Positions 22,056-62,489 are shown, counted from the stretch's first letter. The stretch: DNA of 64,000 bases from Luidia sarsii (GCA_949987565.1 OX465111.1:14828549-14892548), one strand, 5' to 3'. Numbers and translations are program-made. The notes: generated by a model not told the origin, from the sequence alone.

Positions 22056-22299
22056 TGATTAGAACTTGTTTAATTGATCGTTTGGGCATTTAAATCCTTC
22101 AATATAATTTTATATGGAACGATGATCGTAGTTGGATGAAACAACTGAAAGTCTTTGTTTTTTAATAAAGAGCGATCAGACTTAATATTTTGGTCGTTTT
22201 GTTTGTTTACCGGTTGAACTTTCGAATTAATGCGCGTGGCAGGAGAACTGGAAATTGCAAACCGTAAAAGGCTAATAGCGCCACCACACGGTGCCGTTT

Positions 22300-22526
22300 T
22301 CGAAATGAAGGCTTAGGCTCGGGCTCAGGCTTCGTCTCCGTCTGACAAAACCTGAAAAACCAGGTTTTTGTTTCCGTATTTTTAAGGTTTGTTGGCTTAA
22401 TAGGTACAGGGTATTCACCATAATAAACTGGGGCCAACCCCTTGTTTATAGACGCCTGTGATATACATGTAACGAGAAAGATAAATATGACCGAAGCCTA
22501 AGCCCGAGCCTAAGCCTTCATTTCGT
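22300..22526. mobile_element. MITE, family M5 (GGCTTAGGCT ends), copy 1
   Basis: cgaaatgaaggcttaggctc on the left and gagcctaagccttcatttcg on the right are inverted. Better copies are at 48631-48869 and 54485-54728. Confidence 0.6.
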
Positions 22527-22534
22527 ACGTACTG

Positions 22535-22660
22535 TACATGTACACATACATGTACATGTACATGTACATGTACATGCACGTTAATATGTATCATCATGTG
22601 TAGATCTGCATACATACATATACTCATGTACATGCACTGTACATACAGTACATGTACTGT
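22535..22660. repeat. TACATG microsatellite
   Basis: gtacatgtacatgtacatgt repeats, with flanking related words. Self-complementary six-base unit. Confidence 0.8.
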
Positions 22661-23049
22661 ACACTGTAATTGTAAAAATCTTCTAGTTCTAGCTACATGT
22701 TCGTGTACATAAAATTATGTGAACTTCCAACTTACGTCAACAAGTTTTATGCGAAAATCGATAGTTTATATCCACCGTTTCCATCGGACAACAGTCACAC
22801 CGTTACTGAAGAAGTTCATGTAATCGTAAGTACACAGTGTTTCCAAACGAAAGTTAGGACTGTGCGCAGCCCTTGTTGTGAAAACTTCAGATTCAAGTTC
22901 AAGTTCATACTCATCATAGAAGTTGCCAACTGGGTTGTGACGGGCGTGCATTGTTGTGGTGTTTAGCGCAGCATGCGCACTAAAAAAATGTTCAATCACG
23001 ATGAGTGCAATCACATCGATCCCTGGTCCGAGCATGGAGGAAGGAAAAT

Positions 23050-23153
23050 GGTCCGAGTAACCCTTACAATCGCCCTTTTTTTATTTTGAGGGAGTCGCCC
23101 GACTTCCTCAAATTAAAAAAGGGGCGATTTTAAGGGTCCAAGTTACTCGGACT
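23050..23153. mobile_element. Palindromic MITE, family M3, imperfect copy
   Basis: Starts gtccgagtaacccttacaat and ends attttaagggtccaagttac tcggac; the arms meet near gtcgcccgac. Ends match the perfect palindrome at 4281-4428. Confidence 0.75.
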
Positions 23154-23354
23154 ACGATCCCCTACAAACGGTCGGAAATTATCGTAACTAGCTATAGATT
23201 GTTGAGACAATTTTGGCTAATTTTCACACTCCCTTCTCCCTCCATGCTTCTCCCTAAGGATATTTTCATGGCCACACTAAAATCTTGAAAGTACCATGTA
23301 AATGTACGGTACACGTTTTTTTCATAGCCATACTCCATACTACTAATCTTCTAG

Positions 23355-24005
23355 TACTAGTAGTACTACTTGTACTACTGTACTAGTACTACTAGTAAGT
23401 AGTACTAGTAGTACAGTACTACTATTGACGTATTGTACTCACACTAGTACTAAATACTACTACTAGTACAAGTAGTAGTAGTAGTACTAGTAGTAGTACT
23501 AGTAGTAGTACTACTACTACTACTTGTACTAGTAGTAGTAGTACTAGTATTTAGTACTAGTGTGAGTACAATACGTCAATAGTAGTACTAGTACTAGTAC
23601 TACTAGTACTAGTACTAGTACTAGTACTAGTACTAGTACTACTACTACTACTACGTCTACTACTACTACTACTAGTAGTAGTAGTAGTAGTACTAGTAGT
23701 ACTTAGTAGTAGTATAGTATTAGTAGTAGTAGTAGTAGTACTAGTAGAACTACTACTACTACTAGTACTAGTACTAGTACTACTTCTACTACTACACTAG
23801 TAGTAGTAGTACTACTACTACTACTAGTACTACAAGTACTAGTACTAAACTAGTACTAGTACTAGTAGTACAACCACAACTACAAGTACTAGTACTACTA
23901 CTAAACTACTACTAGTACTAGTACTACTACTAAGTACTAGTATACTAGTAAGTAGTAATACTTTTATAGTAATAGCTAGTACTACTAACTTGTACTAGTA
24001 CTACT
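23355..24005. repeat. TAC/TAG self-complementary microsatellite field with long hairpins
   Basis: About 650 bases made almost wholly of tac, tag, gta and cta words. Within it, about 23415-23590 is an inverted repeat whose arms share the unique core tattgacgtattgtactcac and its complement, so it is a real palindrome and not only a microsatellite. Confidence 0.85.
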
Positions 24006-25109
24006 AAAGTAAATGAGTGGGCCTGTATGTCCATAAACAGTGAAACAGATAGTCCTAGCCTAAAGTATAATTCAAAATTGTATTACTAAACGAAGTAATG
24101 AGTCAGGCGTATTGGGAATTGAGCCTCGGTCAAGCTTGTCCAAGTTGTTTGAACTCCAAACTGGCCCTTTTTAAGACATTTGATCTTCTGCAAGAAGTTC
24201 TGCAAGAAACGACTCCAAAGACTGACTCACTTACCGATAAGTAATTAATCCAATTAAAGGGCAAAGGTCACTGTGCGACCGGTCTACAATTTGTCAAGTT
24301 TACGGCCTAAGTTTTGTGAACTTGAACTTGACTCACGACACAAATACAGGGCCATGTACATAGATAACTCTTGCATCACACTTAGTCACACATACTTGAC
24401 CAGGATAACTATTTGCCTGCAGGCTATAATAATAGTGATTAAGCAACTAAACGTAGTGTGCCAACAAAAAGGGTGATTTTTTTTTATTGGCACACAAATC
24501 TTCCTAGAAAACACCCAGGTTTTAAGCATAGTGCATTGCCCCCTTTTGAAGATGTCAAAGTACTTAAGCAATTAAGCCTAGATCTTAGATTATGTCAAAC
24601 AGTCATTCGGTAGGGTGTCATTCTGCCAAAAAAGGCAAAGTTACATTGATCAGCAAACCCCCCCCCCCTCCACTTTGCTTTCCTCTCAAATCTTCCTTCC
24701 CCCAAAAAAAGGGATTTGGGACTTTTGGGTTGATGAATGCTCAGATTTCAGACTGCAAACAGCCAAGATGTCATTTTATATTAGGGCCTACAGCTTAATA
24801 AAAAGACTAAGACCAAGAAATAAAACCTAATGTGACATTAACAACATGATAGAAAAGGGAACTTGCAAACTGCATACTGAGTAGAACAGCCTGAAATGCT
24901 CCTCTCAGATGGAAAATCAAATCAGAATCAAGATCCAATCAAAATCAAAATACGATCAAAATCAAAGCTTGACTCAAACAAGGCTTATCATTGTCATTCA
25001 CCCATCCACTCCGTCCATCCCTTCATCCTCTATAAGATACTAACTAGATTTTTTATTAATCAAACGAACCAAGGAAAAACTGACAGGGAGCTTTAAAAAT
25101 TGGCAAAGA

Positions 25110-25335
25110 AACTTTTACCCTACTGGACAGGGACTTTTGGATTAATGTACCAGTGCTCTTCCATCAATAGTCAAATAGTCTTTGCTGGGGTGGAGATGCA
25201 AAAACTAGTTGAATATTAGGGGAGGTCACCACCTAAGGCCTGGATAGCTCAGATGGTAAGAGCACTGGTACGTTACTCCAGAGGTCTCGGGTTCAAGTCC
25301 CAGTCCAGTCAAAGGTTTTTTTTGCCAATTTTTAA
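25110..25335 (+). repeat. tRNA-derived SINE copy
   Basis: ggatagctcagatggtaaga, then ggtctcgggttcaagtccca, then gtccagtcaaaggttt form the tRNA-like head at about 25240-25312. CTGGA and TCCAG at its ends can pair as an acceptor stem. Confidence 0.65.
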
Positions 25336-25592
25336 TTTTGTTTTAAATGTTTTAATCAGTAGATATCAGTAGACTAGATAAAATGTACCAAAGCATGGAC
25401 AACAAATTAAAAACAATTAATGCTATGATGAAGATAGACATTATTTTCTACTTAATTGTCAGAGTGCATGCCAGAAGCTTCCTGTGGCCTGACTGAAGAC
25501 CTGAGGTGCCTGCCCCACTGATTACTGTTCCCTTGGTAACAGAGGTTTGTGAGTGGCTGGTCTATTTGTGCCACACACTGAAGGCATAGGCC

Positions 25593-53111
<27,519 letters not shown>

Positions 53112-53936
53112 GTGAGTCCATCCCACCTTGAACGGAAAGCCCGCGGAGAGACAACACTAGCGAGCTTTCGTTTTACGACGGAGAGCGCACAGCACGGCAG
53201 ATTTCACAGACCGTGATCGTCCCCGCACCCAAGCTCCCGTCCTGTTTGGAGGCGGTTTCGTTGTTCTGTTTACGCGACGGGTACCGGTGTACGCACTGCA
53301 TGCAGGGCACTGCACAGCACTGCACTGCACTATGAGTATCAAATTAAACACGCAGGATTGGTCACGTTACGTAACGCAGTAGTCGACTGCTCTGCGTTGC
53401 ATTCTGGACCGGACGCTATTTCCCCACACAACGGTCCCAGATTTCAATGGAACGGGGACTTCCAGGCCGTCGCGCATGTGCAGATCTACGTTCGGCTCGA
53501 ATAACTGTACTAGATTTCTCTCGTTATAAAACGAAAGCTCGCTATTGCCGTTTCCAAATCCGGACCAACATTTCCCATCCCGGGATTCATACACACAATG
53601 CTTATAGAATATCCTCAAAAAGTGTCAAGCACTCCGTGACTGAACGACGATTGTATTTTGGCAACCCGCGAAGCTATAGCAAGCCTCTATAACAGTACCA
53701 ACTGTAATTCCAGCTGTCTGTCCGTCTGTTCAGCTGTCTGCACAAAATCTGTATAACTGTGTCCCTTGGCTGTTGACTGTTTGCTGCATTTGCACAGACA
53801 CAAGTACGACAATCAAACTTACACAGGTCTGTCAGGTAACCTGGACAATGATGTTTGTACCGTTTATTATGAATGAAAATTATTGTATTGTTGAGAATAC
53901 CATGTGGTGCACCGTACTCAGAGAAAGTATGCTTAA

Positions 53937-54307
53937 AGCCCCTACACAACATTGGTAAGATTGAAAAACAGAAATGTTCACAGATTTACATGAAACTTAT
54001 ACAGTTTGAAGATGGTTATAGTAGAAACCTCTCACTGAAATATTTCTGCCTAAAATGTTGTGATTTGGGAGAAATGAGTAAAAGAAATAGTTTACGTCTC
54101 ACCAAGATCCCGAACTTTTTTTTGTAACAGTACGGCATTGTGAATGCTGCATTTTCGCGAAACAAATGAAGCGGTTTTCACGATTTTCTCGAGACTCGGT
54201 TGGCGGATTGAGCTGAAGTTTTCACAAGTGTGCTATTCCATGCATATGTTGGATCAGACAACGTATGGATGCTATTCTTTGACCTCAACCAATGTTGTGT
54301 AGGGGCT
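53937..54307. mobile_element. TTAA-flanked MITE, family M7
   Basis: AGCCCCTACACAACATTGGT at the left and accaatgttgtgtaggggct type inverse at the right, each bordered by TTAA (53933-53936 and 54308-54311). Non-coding, about 371 bp. Confidence 0.7.
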
Positions 54308-54484
54308 TTAACAGGGATGATATGATCTGCAGTCAGCCAATGGATCTGTTCGTCCAGATGCACTTCATCAGTGGTCTGTTGGTCACTAATAACGCATGTA
54401 GAAAACAAACGTTGGCCAACTTTGTTTCATGGTGTAAAAAGGCCTAATGAGACTACAGCGAGCCATGCCAGCATTGCTATCCTA

Positions 54485-54728
54485 GGGCCTTTAACCAAAA
54501 CCCGGCTTAGGCTTCGACTCCGGCTTTGTCTCTGTTATCCAAGAGCTGAAAACACAGGTTGGAGTTCTTTGTTGCAGTTGAAGCTTGGGATTCTTTTTCA
54601 AAATGTAGTGTAATATTCAAAAACAAAGCCAAAGACCTCCCGTTTTTATGCCTTGTACTTGAAAATGGACGAAAGAAAGAAAGACAAAGCCGGAGCCTGA
54701 GCCTAAGCCGGGTTTTGGAAAAGAGCCC
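54485..54728. mobile_element. MITE, family M5, copy 3
   Basis: gggcctttaaccaaaacccg and cgggttttggaaaagagccc ends; interior ccggctttgtctctgttatc as in copy 2. Confidence 0.72.
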
Positions 54729-55020
54729 TAGTCTCTAGCGAGCTAACGTCCTTCGGAAAAAAAAAAACGTGACGCGAAGACGGTTGTTTATCGGATTCAG
54801 ACTTTTGGAGAGGACACCTGCCCTCTGCTTCGTTACTCAGCCTTTGTCACACATCGCAAAAGGGGCTTTACTGTACAGGAGGTTTTAGATTAATCAGTAA
54901 TGTACGTGTAAGTGTTGTGTAATTTGGCCATTGATGTGATGTGCTGCTCAGTATTGATGTAATTACCGTACGACAAACAGTGTTTGGGCAGAAGAGGTGG
55001 AGGTATGCTAGAGGGATTTT

Positions 55021-55220
55021 NNNNNNNNNNNNNNNNNNNNNNNNNNNNNNNNNNNNNNNNNNNNNNNNNNNNNNNNNNNNNNNNNNNNNNNNNNNNNNNN
55101 NNNNNNNNNNNNNNNNNNNNNNNNNNNNNNNNNNNNNNNNNNNNNNNNNNNNNNNNNNNNNNNNNNNNNNNNNNNNNNNNNNNNNNNNNNNNNNNNNNNN
55201 NNNNNNNNNNNNNNNNNNNN
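55021..55220. other. Assembly gap (200 N)
   Basis: Exactly 200 unknown bases, probably a nominal-length gap. It could hide part of the missing CATSPERB-like exons. Confidence 0.99.
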
Positions 55221-55338
55221 TTCTTGATACTGGAAGGAAGCGGCCTACAGTGAACACTTCAGTGGCGCAGAAAACATTTTGGTCTGATAGTGTCTCAATA
55301 TCCCCCAACCATATTGTAGTATATTACAATAAAGTGTA

Positions 55339-55520
55339 AAGTGATATACAAAAATGTTGCAAACTGCTTACTGACTAAAATTACCAAAATGTAAATCTCA
55401 GAATTTAGTGGGCATGACGTTTCGATCCTACACATGTAGCAAGACCTTTTTTCAAAGGCAGAGTGGTCACTCTGCCTTTGAGAAAGGTCCTGCTAGGATC
55501 GAAACGTCAGGCCCTCTTAA
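55339..55520. repeat. Penelope-like tails, head-to-head inverted
   Basis: Minus tail from gatatacaaaaatgttgcaa to caaaggcagagtg, joined to plus cactctgcctttgagaaagg to cgtcaggccctc at about 55466. Confidence 0.78.
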
Positions 55521-55639
55521 AACTAAACATGTTTAGTCAGACTGGGGCTAGTGAACAGTGATATGCTTGTCATTTGTTTTGCGCGACAAAATCCTTCAGT
55601 TCAGCTTTCCTCTTCGCATCAGGCTGTTCACGCATTGGC

Positions 55640-55800
55640 TTCATTTGTTTCCTGACCTTGGCATACCCTCACTCCACATGTTTCCAACCACATTCATTTG
55701 TCTCCTTTTCCGCCGTTTGGGTACGTCTCCACATCATTTTCGGCCTTCCGACTTCTCTTTTCCCCCTGGGGATGCCATGTTAATGCGATGGAAAATGATG
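55640..55800 (-). pseudogene. Second non-LTR retrotransposon tail remnant
   Basis: On the minus strand one frame reads KREVGRPKMMWRRTQTAEKE then TNECGWKHVE before a stop. This is the same GRPKxxWRR tail motif as at 1967-2384. Too short for family assignment. Confidence 0.5.
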
Positions 55801-55897
55801 ATCGCTTTGCCTTCTGATGAGGACACATGTCCTACCTGATGGTGTCTTCTTTGCTTGATTTCTGAAGGAGCACTAGTCTGATGAACGACTGATACCA

Positions 55898-56118
55898 GGG
55901 TCTAATTAAGCGCCACAATTTCCTTAAGCACACACACAAAAAATCATTACTCCTAGGATCACCTTGCCAACCCAAATTTCACCGTTGATTCATGCTAAGC
56001 AGTGGAGAGTGGATAACAGGTCAAAATCAATGGACATCACACCACCAATGTGGCTAGTAATCCCGTTCGCACAAGGAAGACATTTCCTGCTGAGCAGAAT
56101 TTTCATGAAATTGGCCCC
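55898..56118. mobile_element. MITE, family M4, copy 5 (degraded)
   Basis: Right end ttttcatgaaattggcccc is clear; the left end (gtctaattaagcgccacaat) is decayed. Interior gccaacccaaatttcacc matches the family. Confidence 0.5.
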
Positions 56119-56366
56119 ATTACTCATTGCCTATGTAGCCAGTTTGTGCCATCTTGGGGGAAACAAATTCACTGAGACCTACAAAATAACAAAAGAACTC
56201 ATGGAGATAGGAATTGACAACCCTTGCTTTTTTTTTTTTTCAATGTGTCTTGGAGAAAGACCCCCCTAGGATTGTGTGACACTGAGTCCACTGACTGGTT
56301 TCAGGTTGTAAGGAGATAGCTAAGAACAAATCAGCGCTCGACTACCACCTGAGCTATCCAGCCCTT

Positions 56367-56660
56367 CGAAGAAGAAGAAGGTCCGGGCCACCGTAATTGG
56401 CAGGAATTGATGAGTGCTAGCTAGCCAGGCATCTCATCAGATCATGGCCCCCATCTCCGGGGCTGTGTGTGTGGGGAGCTGTTTGTCTGCTGGAAAACCG
56501 AGGGGTTGACCATTCTCGGAAAGCCTGCGCTACTGCAAACCAGAGGCATTCTGAGGGCATCGGGGAGGTAGCTGGGTTTGTCTTTTTTTTTGGGGGGGAC
56601 GGAGAAAAAAGGATGTCGCCTCAGTGAAACTATGAAACTCCGAGGATCGGTAGAATGATG
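56367..56660 (+). repeat. Inserted copy of the 61851-62148 segment, flanked by 20-bp direct repeats
   Basis: It matches 61851-62148 nearly base for base, from cgaagaagaagaaggtccgg to atcggtagaatgatg. It is bounded by acctgagctatccagccctt at 56347-56366 and again at 56661-56680. The target is a minus-strand SINE. Confidence 0.85.
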
Positions 56661-57344
56661 ACCTGAGCTATCCAGCCCTTATAGGTGGGGGCCATACCAA
56701 CACAGTCCACTTTGCTGGGATGAGGGAACTGGTCAAGCAGCCTTTAACTACTACATGCACTGATCCATGGATCGCAACCCCCTAATTGTCATTCAGTAGC
56801 AAGCAGTAACCAACTGGCTTACATCAATACAGGGTCCTATACATTGGTGTGTGTGTGTGTTTGTGCAGAATTAAAAATCCAAAAGTCATTTCCTCTCCAG
56901 TCCAAGAAAAATCATCCAAACCCAAGCAGATGTGGTTAATGTGGAACACGTCTCGCTCCCGACAAAGCCAATAGCAATCCAAACTAGTCCACGAACAAAC
57001 TCAGCGCTTCTCAAATTGTTGTCGGCACAATCACTGCTTCAGATTATCGGGACATGATTATCCACGGTGAGTGATAACGTCAACTTTATGCGCAACCCGT
57101 GAAATTCAATCCTACCTTTAATTTGGTGGAGGAACCAGTCCATTTTCTGTTCTCTTTTTTTTTTCACTCTCCCAAACTTCGAGTCACCTCTGCTTGATTT
57201 CCACATCAATTTCCTCTTTGTAAATTTCCACCACATTTCGACGGTGGGGATTACCTGTTTTGCCAGATTAATACTGTCCTTGGGGAGACACAGTCAGGTT
57301 TTTTCCTCCTGGAGAAGGAGCAGTGTTTGTTCATGATCCCTATC

Positions 57345-58100
57345 CCTCTCTCCCTCTCTCCCTCTCACCCTCTCTCCCTCTCTCCCTCTCTCCCTCTCTC
57401 CCTCTCTCCCTCTCTCCCTCTCTCCCTCTCTCCCTCTCTCCCTCTCTCACTCTCTCCCTCTCTCCCTCTCTCCCTCTCTCCCTCTCTCCCTCTCTCCCTC
57501 TCTCCCTCTCTCCCTCTCTCCCTCTCTCCCTCTCTCCCTCTCTCCGTCTCTCCCTCTCTCCCTCTCTCCCTCTCTCCCTCTCTCCCTCTCTCCCTCTCTC
57601 CCTCTCTCCCTCTCTCCCTCTCTCCCTCTCTCCCTCTCTCCGTCTCTCCGTCTCTCCCTCTCTCCCTCTATCCCTCTCTCCCTCTCTCCCTCTCTCCCTC
57701 TCTCCCTCTCTCCCCCTCTCTCCATTTCACCCTGTCTCCCTGACTCTCTCAATTCCTGTCCCTTTCTTCCTCTCTCCCTCCTCTCTCTCTCCCTCTCTCC
57801 CTCTCTACCCCTCTCCCTCCCTCCCTCCCCTTCTCTCCCTCTCTCCCTCTCTCCTCTCTACCTCTCCCTCTCTCCCCTCTCCCTCGATCTCTCCCTCCCT
57901 CCCCCTCTCTCTCTACCTCTCGCATCTCTCCCTCAATTCCTGTCCCTTCCTCTCTCCCTCCTCTCTCCCCCCCTCTCTCGCCCTCCCCCTCTCTCCTCCC
58001 CCCTCTCTCCCTCTCCCCCTCTCCCCCTCTCTCCCTCTCTCCCTCTCTCCCTCTCCCCCTCTCCCCCTCTTCCCCTCTCTCCCTCTCTCCCTCTCTCATA
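57345..58100. repeat. CTCTCC tandem repeat, about 755 bp
   Basis: ctctccctctctccctctct units, very regular from 57345 to about 57720 and looser after that. Poly(Ser-Leu-Pro) and Arg/Glu-rich frames are artefacts. Confidence 0.95.
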
Positions 58101-58259
58101 ATACAGTATGCCTAACTCTAGGATGACGATGAGTTGTACATGGAAACAGATACTGATGAGGATATTTTCAATCAATGTTTCAAGAGCAAAGAACATTTTG
58201 ACTGGATTTTGCAGCCAGGCCTCTCTGGTTGCTAAGATGTACCTACCGGTACCTGCCTT

Positions 58260-58385
58260 ACCACGGTGGGGGGCATTCCAAATACATGTAGCTCTCTGCT
58301 GGGGTATAGGAAACAATTCATCAGTAACCACCGTGCATCTCCGGGGATCGCTCCCACTCTTCTCCATCAGATGCAAACAACAAGT
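58260..58385. repeat. Partial SINE body
   Basis: tctgctggggtataggaaac, atctccggggatcgctccca and cagatgcaaacaacaagtc match the SINE body in minus orientation; the tRNA-like head is missing. Confidence 0.5.
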
Positions 58386-58469
58386 CCCGTGGCGTGTTTG
58401 CGAGCGAAACCAAAGCCCAGTTGGCATCGCTGACATTGAGGGTGAAACATTCAGTCGGAGCCTGTGAAG

Positions 58470-61000
58470 CTGCCCCGGGATGGGGTCAAGCGAGGGCGCT
58501 GTTCAAAAGCGTAGGGGTGCAGTACACCAAAATAATGGTTCACAGTGGGAAACCATACGCCCCCTGTTGAATCATTAATAATCAGCGGTTCCTCAGTTGA
58601 GATAGTCATACATGTACTTGTTAATGATTGACATGCAATATGTTAGATTCTTCGCCATTTTTGCGTCATTTAAAAAACAAAATTGCTACTGATTCCCCCA
58701 AGGAAAAGCTCCCCAGTAATATACCCAGCCCCTGTAACTTTGTACATGTATCTTTCCCAAAACCAATAAGCCTTTTGCGAGTGACCCGGAATTAGACCCC
58801 GTTCCAGAAATGTCTGTAGTTTTTTCACATTCCAAGTTTCAAAGTTTGTATCCATCTAGGAATCATTTGTAACGACGTAATCAGAGGGCAGAAGTTTGGA
58901 GTTAAACGTCGCTTTTTATGCATGCATTCGACTGTTAACATTTCCTTGAATGCAATTTCATCATGCGTTCACGCAGCGATACCATCAGGTACAAGACCAC
59001 CTCAGCTCGTTGCCACTCTGTAAGCTTGCCTCGAATCACCAAGGAATAGCAACAATAGGCCCAGTATGCGTAATCATGAATAGTCTGGCGCTATAAGACA
59101 CACATCGTACGTCTTTGGCACCGCAAAGGTAGGGTACAAGGATCTATGCAAATCAACACGCAAAAGGCTTATTGGCCACCAATTTTTGTGTAACAGCCAA
59201 CCATTTGTCTAGGTATGTTGGTAAGTCATTATTTACCCTGGTGACCCATACTGCAAGTGAATAGAAATGCAAGACACACACTCAGAATGCACATTCAGTA
59301 TGCTGACGGTCTACTGGCTTTATTGACAACACACGTACCATACACCAATCTACGCACAGTGGCAAATGCTTAAGAGTGGACCCACAGTTAATACCTAGCT
59401 GCTTGGCTATCAGAGGCAAAGTCACAAAGGGGATGGCGGAAGCTCATTCACTCATTGCACAGACAGTTATTAGAGGTTTGGTTTCTTCGTTTGCACTCAG
59501 TAATAGTAGGCTTCAACTAATTTGGCGGCAGGTATGGCCATACGGACCCACGCAATCAGTCACGGACAAGGTCATGTTTGAGTGCATAGGACAAAGTATC
59601 TCAGAAAGAAGGGTTCCTGAAGACTGAGTTCATGTTCAACATTCTGTAGATAGATAGACTTTATACATGGACCTGGGTGGCTTTTAAGATTAAGGCAGTG
59701 TTAGGCTTAATGTACCAATTTCAAGCAGATAACGAGTGACAAGATCACATGGCATGCATACATGGCCCGATACATTTTTTTTTTTAAAGGGCCAATTGTC
59801 AAACACAGTATATCCATTACCACTTTGTAAGACTCAAACAACACATTTTAACAACAAATCTTCAGTCTAAATATGCGTAACATCTCTACCATAATAAATA
59901 TATCTCTTTTTTTTTTATAATGATATCGCATATGCACAGACTACATGTACATCTAACTCTACGTTCCACATTACCCTAAACTATATAACGTCGTCAGCAT
60001 AGCTGATACAGTGGTTATGATATATAGGTGTAGAAAAAAAGCACAATGTACAGCAAGCGGTTACTTTGGATATGTACAGGCACATAGGATATCATGACTT
60101 TAAACTCTTACTTACATTCAATTTCATAAGCATATAGCTGGTAACGGACTCAGGTTTTTAAGTATGTACACGTGTATCAATTACTGTCATGCAAGTCAAA
60201 CATAGTTCTGCAAGGATGGGTCTGCTGTTGTGGTCCGTAGACTGCATCAGAGAATGGCATCAGTATCGAACCATGTGATGCCTTGCTTTCTAATGGTTTC
60301 TTAGTAATGACTTTGACTGGGCACTGCTGGCTGAATGCAGCCAAAGGAACTGACTAGCCAGTGTTTGCAGACACTATTCTAGCGGACAACTCATAGCCAA
60401 TTACATAGCTGCCAACCATTCCTTATTTTGGAGGAATCATTCCTCTTTTTTGGTCAAAATTTATCACTTTTTACAAGCTATTGACAACAGATTCCGATTT
60501 TTGGCTTGGAAATACACATGTATTCCTATGCAGTTTGCTCTGTGATCACTCTTTTTTGGCAGAAGTATTCCTAATTTCCTCTAAGATACCGGTAGGTTGG
60601 CAGCTATGCGATTGCTTCTCTGTTCCAAATCTTTTTTTCCAAAGTCAGCAATGATGTTTACAGTGCAGTAGGCCTACATTGTCTCTTATAGACGCTCAAG
60701 GACTCATACCAAATCTGCTGAGGAAATCTTTCCCCATCGTGCATAACGGCATGAATATTGGTTGGACGGGACTATGACCAGGGATTATTTGGTGAGACTC
60801 TTAACAAACCCCATAGGCCCTACCGATTTTCCTCTTCCAACTCCAAGTATCTCTATCAATCCCTGCATCAGGAAACCTTCATCAGTCCCTCACCACATGC
60901 ATGTGTACATTACTAGGTTTAAGTCCATAATGTCCACTTTGTTGATATGTAAAGATAGCTTGTCAGAATGATAAGTGGAAGGTTTGCATTGACACCATGT
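58470..61000. other. Stretch without recognised gene; possible distal 3' UTR of the minus-strand gene
   Basis: No exon is recognised. A minus-strand AATAAA (tttatt at 59319-59324) and the lack of strong repeats from 59320 to 60620 would allow a long 3' UTR or a non-coding transcript, but nothing proves it. Confidence 0.25.
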
Positions 61001-61014
61001 ACATGTAGCACTTC

Positions 61015-61120
61015 TCTTTCATGAAGGAGTGTGGCTTTGAAAAGAGCTGGTACAGTAACTTAACATTTCGGGTAGTGTGTACATGTACTCTGCCTGTCAT
61101 CAGGAGACTGCTGGATTCCA
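61015..61120 (-). ncRNA. Hammerhead-ribozyme-like motif, family 2, minus strand
   Basis: On the minus strand a perfect CTGATGA (61097-61103) is followed by an imperfect stem II (GGCAG with CTACC) and GAAA (61066-61069). The flanks tggaatccagcagtctc and cagctcttttcaaagccaca are shared with the plus-strand copy at 49190-49345. Confidence 0.45.
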
Positions 61121-61850
61121 ACTATTATCGGGGTATTATATGCCTGGTGAAAGCTGTCAAGCATTTGAATGATACCAACTTAAGGATAGGACATTATACA
61201 GAGTTAAAACCAGTGATGCAGAGTGCATTAGCAACAACTACTTTCCTTTGCATCAACTACTTAGTTGTACTTGTAATTATCCACTTCCAAAGTAGCTTCT
61301 GATGATGTAAAGCAACCTCTGGCATTGAGTTGATATCATTAGAGTTTAATGTGATTTGTTGACTGCCTGAAGACAGAGAGGGTGACTGTGCATCTCTTTT
61401 TGGACTTTAATGACAAGAGTAGAGAAGAAATCTTGTAGACAGTCAGTACCTGACTGCAGTTTAGAACTAGCTCCCTTGATATCCACTCCCTGGGTCTCGA
61501 ACCCCACTTAGCAAACTCCTACCTAACTGTTGGTCTAACCCTTGCACTGCCTCGGGGACGGCTTGCCCTACCTGTCACACTTCCATTGATCTGATGTTTG
61601 CACATCCTTTGCAGTCAATCATCGGTATGCGACAGAGGAAATTTTGATTTCCTTGCAGAATCGGACGATCCGCGCTGAACATTTTCATTTCCAGAAGAAA
61701 TACATTTGGAAAGTCGAGAGTGACTGTTGCTGGCTGTGATGATGGGCATAACAGGGACCGCTCCCCCCCCCCCCCCCACACACAAGAAGTGACGCAGGCC
61801 GTGTTTACAGTCTCTTGCGTAAGCCCCGGGACCGGAAGGAAACGGGAAGA

Positions 61851-62148
61851 CGAAGAAGAAGAAGAAGGTCCGGGCCACCGTAATTGGCAGGAATTGATGA
61901 GTGCTAGCTAGCCAGGCATCTCATCATGGCCCCCCATCTCCGGGGCTGTGTGTGTGGGGAGCTGTTTGTCTGCTGGAAAGCCGAGGGGTTGACCATTCTC
62001 GGAAAGCCTGCGCTACTGCAAACCAGAGGCGTTCTGAGGGCATCGGGGAGGTAGCTGGGTTTTTCTCCTTTTTTTTGGGGGGGGGGGACGGGGGAAAAAG
62101 GATGTCGCCTCAGTGAAACTATGAATCTCCGAGGATTGGTAGAATGAT
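61851..62148 (+). repeat. Probable source copy of the duplicated segment
   Basis: Same 298-bp sequence as 56367-56660 but without flanking direct repeats. It lies about 340 bases downstream (in gene sense) of the fibrinogen-domain stop codon. Confidence 0.85.
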
Positions 62149-62489
62149 TGGGGGGAAAAAGGGGGGATTGGGGCTCACATGGAGACAAGGGGGTGGAGGG
62201 ACTAGATCAGAGTCCGTGGCAGGAATCTATGTCCCTGCTCCTGTCAAGTCATCTCAGTTCCACTTTGCTCATGTTCTCCTCACTCCTGTATGGTGGTTTC
62301 CCTCGAGGGAAAAGTCACTCCACGCAGGACGACAGATTAAAAAAACAACAAAAAAAACAACTGCCGACCGGCCATCAGAAGATAGAGCCCTTGGGAGGAG
62401 GGGGAGTACGTGCTCAGTTTAGGTTGCACGTTTTGTGATCGGCCCTTGTCTCTCTCGCTCGCTCTCTCTCTCTCTCGCTCTCGTTCTCT

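Noticed and set aside
54300..54410. Possible CATSPERB-like exon 12
   Set aside because: It overlaps the right end of a TTAA-flanked MITE and gives no residues resembling the sequence expected after AYGNQ.
57323..58126. 267-codon Ser-Leu-Pro frame
   Set aside because: CTCTCC tandem repeat; open in several frames at once.
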